Shown here: one piece after another, positions 59,984 to 64,000 of the stretch | Position numbering within the stretch: position 1 is the first letter of the stretch | Layout: the number at the start of each line of letters is the position of its first letter | Assembly: GCF_040676675.1 (NCBI RefSeq) | Contig: NZ_JBFAPK010000011.1 | Coordinates: forward strand, 62,001-126,000 | Source of the DNA: JBFAPK01 sp040676675 | GTDB lineage: Bacteria; Actinomycetota; Actinomycetes; Mycobacteriales; Micromonosporaceae | DNA length: 64,000 nt | Direction of reading: 5' to 3' | Made by a program: the position numbers and the translations under genes | Notes under the pieces: generated by a model | What the model was told of the DNA's origin: nothing | Seen by the model: the letters and a program-made list of their open reading frames with translations, nothing else | The model's database searches: none

Positions 59984-60024
59984 GCGGGGTCACTCCGTTC
60001 TGCCGGCGGATTCCGGTTCGTGGG

Positions 60025-61017
60025 TCAGCGCCGTCCGGTCACGTAGCGGTACTGCCGCTCGACGTCGCGCGGCGAGAGGACGGTGTCGAGGAACATCAGC
60101 GAGTCGAGCCGGCAGTCGCACGGGTTCTGCTCCCGGGTGTCCTGCGGGAAACTGCCACCGATCTTGATGCCCCGGGGATCGGTCGCCGTCGTACGGTGCT
60201 CTCCCGGGCCAACGACCGACCAGGGATCGTCGGTGCGGGTGTAGAAGCCGTCGAGCGGCCTGCCGTTGCGGTAGAGCGCCATGCTGCCGGCGGTGAAGTC
60301 GAAGGTGGCGGCGAGGAAAACCCACTCGCCGACCGGCAGCAACGTACGCCAATCCCCGCTCGCCGCGTACGTCTGCGAGTCGCCGCCGTCGAGCCGCCGG
60401 CCGAGCGCGACCAGCCGCAGTACGCCGTCGACGTTGATGAGTTCGAGCAGCGCCCGCACGGCGTGCCCGTCCGAGTCGCCGGTCAGCACGCCGAGCAGCC
60501 CGATCGCGTTGAACCGGTCGTCGGGGTCGGCGGTGTTGGAGTTCGGGCCCGGACCCTCGCCGGTCACCTTCACCCAGCCCATGACGGTCATCCCCGCGAC
60601 CGCGTTGAAGGCGCGCAGGCTCGGTACGCCGCCCGGCGAGTAGACGCCGGCCTTCCAGTCGTCGTTGCCGGCCTCGGTCGGGCTCACCTGCCGGGTCCGC
60701 ACCGCCCGCCCGCTGCCCGGATAGGCGCGGTCCGGTACCCGCATCGCGGCGCCGCCGTTGACCAGGTCAATCGCGGTGCCGGAGCGCCCGAGGTCCCGCT
60801 CGCGGGCGGGGTCACCGGGGACCGGGTGGTCGAAGTCGTAGAAGGCGACGAGGTCCGGGCGCAGCGACGGGTGCACGTCCCGATGATGCCGGCCGTGCCC
60901 CTGTGCCTCATGGCCCTGTGCTCCATGGCCTTGTGCCGGCGGTGGGGCCACGCCGGTCACCAGCGCCGCCGCCAGCAGGACGGCGGTGGCGGTCGCACCG
61001 CGCCGGGGTACCGACAT
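60025..61017 (-). CDS. Secreted LamG-like (concanavalin A-type) protein
   Basis: 330 aa. A signal peptide (about 1-30) is followed by a His/Gly-rich linker (HGAQGHEAQGHGRHHRD) that could bind metal, then one LamG/Laminin_G_3-like domain (about 55-325): LVAFYDFDHPVPGDPARERD, MTVMGWVKVTGEG, GEWVFLAATFDFTAGSMALY, RNGRPLDGFY and LDSMLF-like LDSLMFLDTVLSPRDVERQY at the end. It likely binds carbohydrate or protein outside the cell. ATG 61017 has GAGG eight bases upstream. It is 41 bp upstream of the PQQ dehydrogenase-like gene with the same orientation, so the two are probably co-transcribed and may share a polysaccharide substrate. Confidence 0.8.
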   Translation of the reverse strand: MSVPRRGATATAVLLAAALVTGVAPPPAQGHGAQGHEAQGHGRHHRDVHPSLRPDLVAFYDFDHPVPGDPARERDLGRSGTAIDLVNGGAAMRVPDRAYPGSGRAVRTRQVSPTEAGNDDWKAGVYSPGGVPSLRAFNAVAGMTVMGWVKVTGEGPGPNSNTADPDDRFNAIGLLGVLTGDSDGHAVRALLELINVDGVLRLVALGRRLDGGDSQTYAASGDWRTLLPVGEWVFLAATFDFTAGSMALYRNGRPLDGFYTRTDDPWSVVGPGEHRTTATDPRGIKIGGSFPQDTREQNPCDCRLDSLMFLDTVLSPRDVERQYRYVTGRR

Positions 61018-61297
61018 CGCGCACACCTCTTCCGGGTACGGCGGCACCGGAAACGCCGAAGGGCGGCGCTACCGGGGCCGCGTCGGACGATGGAGTTGGA
61101 CGCTGCCCTGGCACGATTGTGATCGTTACCGCAATGGATGTCTATCTCCGCAGGTAACCGCCGTGCTGCCGCGCGAACATAGGACAACGCCGCTGGTTCG
61201 TCGGAGCGGCGGGCGGGCCGGTCGGCCACCGGAGAATGCCGTCCTGGGCAGTCGTGAGCGGCCGGCCGCCGGACGGCGATCAACCGCCGCCGCTCGG

Positions 61298-61303
61298 TAC
61301 GGT
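61298..61303 (+). promoter_or_regulatory. -10 box TACGGT for nuclease-pair operon
   Basis: TACGGT ends 7 nt before GTG 61311, predicting a leaderless transcript for the DUF4268-like/NucS-like pair. The same TACGGT box precedes the downstream helicase gene. Confidence 0.5.
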
Positions 61304-61310
61304 CGACGGC

Positions 61311-62276
61311 GTGACGACAGTGGAGGCTGGCGGTCTGCCCGCGCTCGGCAAGCTCGAAACACTGGACATCCGGTCGGTGTGGAAACACGAGGCGTACACG
61401 TTCACGCCGTGGTTGCTCGCCAACGCCGACGTGCTCGGCGAGGTGCTCGGGATGCAGTTGAGGCTGAAATCGGCCGAATATCCAGTGGGAGGCTTTTCGC
61501 TGGACCTCATCGGCGTCGACGAGGCGACCAACGAGACGGTCATCATCGAGAACCAACTGGAGCGGACCGACCACAACCACCTCGGGCAACTGCTCACCTA
61601 CGCCGGAGGCGCCGATCCGGTGAACGTGGTGTGGATCGCGGCCAGCTTCCGCGAGGAGCACCGCGCGGCCCTGGACTGGCTGAACAACCGGACGGACGAA
61701 AACACCCGCTTTTTCGGGATCGAGATCAGTGCCGTACAAATCGGTGATTCCGCTCGCGCACCGCTGATGCGGGTGGTCGTCCAGCCGAACGACTGGGGCA
61801 AGCAGGTGAAGTCCCTGGCCCAGGCCGGCACGACGAGCGGCAAGAACCTGGCCTATCAGGAGTTCTGGAGCATATTCCTCGACGCGATGCATGACCGAGG
61901 ACTGCGCTGGACCACATCGAGCAAGGGACTCCCGAACAACTGGCAATCCCTGCCGAGCGGCACGAGTGGAATCTCTTACGCCTGCACCTTCGGCAAGTCA
62001 GGGCTGGGAAGTGAGATCTTCTTCCAGCACCCGGACGCGACAGTGAACGACGAACGGTTCGCGGCAGCGCGCGCAAAGCTCGAACCGCCACTCCCCAGCC
62101 TCTCCTACGAGCCGCTTCCCGGCCGGAAGGGTTGCCGCATCGCGGAATACCGGCCCGGCGACATCGCCGAGCGGGACCGCTGGGACGAGTACGTCGACTG
62201 GTTCATCGCCGCCCAGCAGCGCCTCCGGCAGGCGGTAGACACAGCGGGCGGGCTGACCTCGCTCATCTCCTCCTGA
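61311..62276 (+). CDS. PD-(D/E)XK nuclease-fold protein with DUF4268-like C-terminus
   Basis: 321 aa. Residues about 15-150 look like a PD-(D/E)XK fold: LRLKSAEYPVGGFSLDLIGV (acidic D), ETVIIENQLERTDHNHLGQL (E-x-Q in place of E-x-K, about residue 80), LTYAGGADPVNVVWIAASF and EEHRAALDWLNN. The C-terminal half (WSIFLDAMHDRGLRWTTSS ... YVDWFIAAQQRLRQAV) matches DUF4268 style. The E-x-Q variant is known in this group. GTG 61311 is chosen over the longer frame because of the TACGGT box. The next gene starts 12 bp downstream and also encodes a PD-(D/E)XK nuclease, so both act together, probably on DNA. Confidence 0.8.
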   Translation: MTTVEAGGLPALGKLETLDIRSVWKHEAYTFTPWLLANADVLGEVLGMQLRLKSAEYPVGGFSLDLIGVDEATNETVIIENQLERTDHNHLGQLLTYAGGADPVNVVWIAASFREEHRAALDWLNNRTDENTRFFGIEISAVQIGDSARAPLMRVVVQPNDWGKQVKSLAQAGTTSGKNLAYQEFWSIFLDAMHDRGLRWTTSSKGLPNNWQSLPSGTSGISYACTFGKSGLGSEIFFQHPDATVNDERFAAARAKLEPPLPSLSYEPLPGRKGCRIAEYRPGDIAERDRWDEYVDWFIAAQQRLRQAVDTAGGLTSLISS

Positions 62277-62288
62277 GAGGAAACCCCG

Positions 62289-63359
62289 GTGCCGCTGTAC
62301 GAGATCGACGGTGACCGGCTGCGCCGGCATGACGCCGCCCACTTCGCCGCGCTCGGCATCTACGAGCGCAGCAACCTGCAACGCCTGCTCCGCGACGACA
62401 TCGGCGTGCTGAGCCCGGACCTGCTCGTGATTGCCGAGGAGTTCGGCAACTGGGAGGATTCCCGGCGCAGGATCGACCTGCTCGCCGTCGACAAGACGGG
62501 GCATCTGGTCGTCATCGAGCTGAAGCGCACCGACGACGGCGGACACATGGAGCTACAGGCCCTCCGCTACGCCGCCATGGTGTCGGCGCTGAGCTTCGAC
62601 GAGGTTGTCGCGGCGTACGAGGCCCATCTGACCAAGGTGCGTCCGGACGAAGACCTCGATGCCCGTACCGACCTGCTCGCCTGGCTCGACCTCGGGGACA
62701 GCGACGAGGCGCCCATCATCTCCTCCGACGTGCGGATCCTACTCGTCTCGGCGGACTTCGGGCGCGAGCTGACCACCGCCGTGCTCTGGCTGAACCGGTT
62801 CGACGGCATGGACGTCCGCTGCGTACGCCTCATCCCGTACCGGATCGACGGGCGGATCCTGCTCGACATCCAACAGGTCATCCCGCTGCCCGAGGCGGCC
62901 GACTACCAGATCCGGGTGGGTCGCAAGGTTGTCGAGCAGGAGCGACGCGGCACCGACAACCGGGACTGGACCCGGTACCACGTCGTCGTCGACGGCGAGG
63001 TGCTGCCGGACGAGAACAAACGCCGCGCGGTCCGCCTGATGATCGAGAAACTGGTGGAGCGTGGGGTGCCGGCCGCCTCGATCGGCGGCGTACTGTCACC
63101 GGGACGTTTCCGGCCGCTCGCGGGAGAGCATCACACCGAGGAGGAGGTGCAGGCGGCGCTGGCCGAGCAGTACCCGGGCGTCGAGGTGAGCCGTTGGTTC
63201 ACCGAGCACGCCCTGGTGCAGGACGGCCGGACGTGGTTGGTACGCAGGATCTGGGGGCGCAACACGGAGCCGACCCTGACCACGCTGCGCGACACGTTCC
63301 CCGAGGCGAAGGTCGGGTTCCGGCGCGCCACGCCCGCTTCGGCCGGCGGACAGCCGTGA
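62289..63359 (+). CDS. NucS-like/DUF91-type PD-(D/E)XK endonuclease
   Basis: 356 aa. The nuclease core lies at about 35-110: ERSNLQRLLRDDIGVLSPDL, RRIDLLAVDKTGHLVVIELK (catalytic D near 63 and ELK near 77), TDDGGHMELQALRYAAMVSA. The rest (about 120-356) contains DVRILLVSADFGRELTTAVL, VRCVRLIPYRIDGRILLDIQ, VPLPEAADYQ and a C-terminal wing-like part with WFTEHALVQDGRTWLVRRIW. DUF91/NucS proteins cut branched or mismatched DNA, but this protein is longer than NucS and need not share that job. GTG 62289 follows GAGAGGAAA. Operon with the preceding DUF4268-like gene; the helicase gene follows after 79 bp. Confidence 0.8.
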   Translation: MPLYEIDGDRLRRHDAAHFAALGIYERSNLQRLLRDDIGVLSPDLLVIAEEFGNWEDSRRRIDLLAVDKTGHLVVIELKRTDDGGHMELQALRYAAMVSALSFDEVVAAYEAHLTKVRPDEDLDARTDLLAWLDLGDSDEAPIISSDVRILLVSADFGRELTTAVLWLNRFDGMDVRCVRLIPYRIDGRILLDIQQVIPLPEAADYQIRVGRKVVEQERRGTDNRDWTRYHVVVDGEVLPDENKRRAVRLMIEKLVERGVPAASIGGVLSPGRFRPLAGEHHTEEEVQAALAEQYPGVEVSRWFTEHALVQDGRTWLVRRIWGRNTEPTLTTLRDTFPEAKVGFRRATPASAGGQP

Positions 63360-63426
63360 CCGGGCCGGGCGGCGACGGCCGATCTGCGTACCAGCACCGG
63401 GGACAGCGGGAACGTGATCGAGTGGC

Positions 63427-63432
63427 TACGGT
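63427..63432 (+). promoter_or_regulatory. -10 box TACGGT for the PLD-helicase gene
   Basis: TACGGT ends 6 nt before GTG 63439, so this gene has its own probable leaderless promoter although it lies close behind the nuclease genes. No strong -35 is seen. Confidence 0.5.
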
Positions 63433-63438
63433 CGTGGC

Positions 63439-64000
63439 GTGACCGATCTTGAGCGGGGTCTCTACGAGCACCTGATCACCGAGGAGTTGGCCGATCGGCT
63501 CCGAAACGTCGAGCCCGCCCGGATCCAGCGGGCCGACCTCGACCCCGCCGACGCTCCCGACATTCTCGCCCGGCACCTCGCCGCCCTGGCCCGCCGCGCC
63601 CTCCAGGCCGTGCCGGGCGGCGACGACCGGCTGTACCGGCAGGTCGAGCTGGCCAACCAGATCGCGGCGAGCATCGCCGCCGGCAGCCCGCACGCGGCGA
63701 CCGTACGGGACCAGGTCAGCGACGCCGAGCAGATGCTGCACGCCATCGCCGCGCCGGCCGTACCACCCGCGCGGCCGACCTTCCCGCAGCGCCCGACCAC
63801 GCCGCTGGCCACCGGCGCGCTGCTGGTCAACGGCCGACACCAGCCGCGCATCGGGCACGAGGTCGGCCACGAGATGGCCTCGGCCGACAGCGTCGACCTG
63901 CTCTGCGCGTTCATCAAGTGGTACGGCCTGCGCATCGTGGAGCCGGCGATTCGCGAGCTGATCGCCCGCGGCGGCCGACTCAGGGTGATCACGACGACGT
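63439..64000 (+). CDS. N-terminal part of PLD-nuclease/SF2-helicase (DUF3427-type) protein
   Basis: 187 residues are visible before the window ends. The N-terminus (DLERGLYEHLITEELADRLR, ADLDPADAPDILARHLAALA) and the following linker match the leader of large actinobacterial proteins that contain a phospholipase-D-like nuclease domain, a superfamily 2 helicase and DUF3427. The start of the PLD domain is visible as GHEMASADSVDLLCAFIKWY, GLRIVEPAIRELIARGGRLR and VITTT. Helicase motifs would lie beyond the window. Such proteins are likely to process DNA. Together with the two nuclease genes upstream it suggests a DNA-targeting module. Confidence 0.75.
   Translation, partial: MTDLERGLYEHLITEELADRLRNVEPARIQRADLDPADAPDILARHLAALARRALQAVPGGDDRLYRQVELANQIAASIAAGSPHAATVRDQVSDAEQMLHAIAAPAVPPARPTFPQRPTTPLATGALLVNGRHQPRIGHEVGHEMASADSVDLLCAFIKWYGLRIVEPAIRELIARGGRLRVITTT

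Overview
The window is a 64 kb piece of very GC-rich actinobacterial chromosome. Third codon positions are almost always G or C, GTG and TTG starts are common, and F420-type LLM oxidoreductases, SigE-family and other ECF sigma factors, a SARP regulator, Tat or Sec secreted enzymes and an AfsR-like protein are present. The gene mix and protein style suggest Micromonosporaceae (Micromonospora or a relative). That is an inference from pattern, not a database match. No rRNA, tRNA, CRISPR array, intact insertion sequence or prophage is visible.

Layout. 1-3.7 kb: tail of an unknown gene, secreted gamma-glutamyltranspeptidase, and a divergent plsC-like/tetR pair around a 30 bp palindrome. 3.7-7.7 kb: two divergent operons of membrane and secreted YtkA/copper-handling-like proteins driven by near mirror-image promoters. 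7.7-11 kb: DUF3152 secreted protease-like protein, a SigE-family ECF sigma factor with its membrane partner, and a membrane-anchored Mrr-type nuclease. 11-15.5 kb: a MerR regulator fused to DNA polymerase III beta-clamp domains, then a two-gene NuoF-like/cytochrome-b-like redox module. 15.9-19 kb: L,D-transpeptidase and a CopC-CopD fusion. 19.5-23.1 kb: three-subunit PaoABC-like molybdenum aldehyde/xanthine oxidoreductase. 23.3-27.7 kb: tandem LtrA fusion, an F420/LLM oxidoreductase and a SWIM zinc-finger protein. 27.9-34.1 kb: secreted metzincin-like protein, a marR-ABC exporter operon, a LysE-type exporter and a Tat-secreted propeller-like protein. 34.2-39.5 kb: DUF72, methyltransferase, a cyclase/ThDP-enzyme pair and a second YkuD-like protein. 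39.6-44.8 kb: a soluble NAD-dependent formate dehydrogenase operon (fdsG-B-A-D) whose alpha subunit is cut by one in-frame TAG. 45-51.8 kb: SARP/NB-ARC/TPR regulator, YqeB-like protein, second ECF sigma/anti-sigma-like pair and another LLM oxidoreductase. 51.8-54.7 kb: a decayed zone with a frameshifted membrane-protein gene, a Tn3-family transposase relic and about 0.9 kb without a convincing gene. 54.7-61 kb: secreted subtilisin with P-domain, small proteins, a secreted sugar-dehydrogenase-like protein and a LamG-like protein. 61.3-64 kb: a PD-(D/E)XK DUF4268-like protein, a NucS-like nuclease and the start of a PLD-helicase (DUF3427 type). This last cluster looks like a genome-defence or DNA-processing module that runs off the window.

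Recurring themes. Many genes have an actinobacterial -10 box (TANNNT) placed 6-7 nt before the start codon, so leaderless transcription appears common. Regulators sit beside their likely targets with visible dyads: TetR at 3001-3030, MerR at 11053-11071 and MarR at 29967-29982. Metal and redox chemistry (copper, molybdenum, iron-sulfur, heme, F420/flavin) dominates the enzymes. The strongest points for follow-up are the TAG-split formate dehydrogenase alpha subunit, the MerR-clamp fusion, the terminal nuclease/helicase cluster and the NuoF-like/heme membrane pair.
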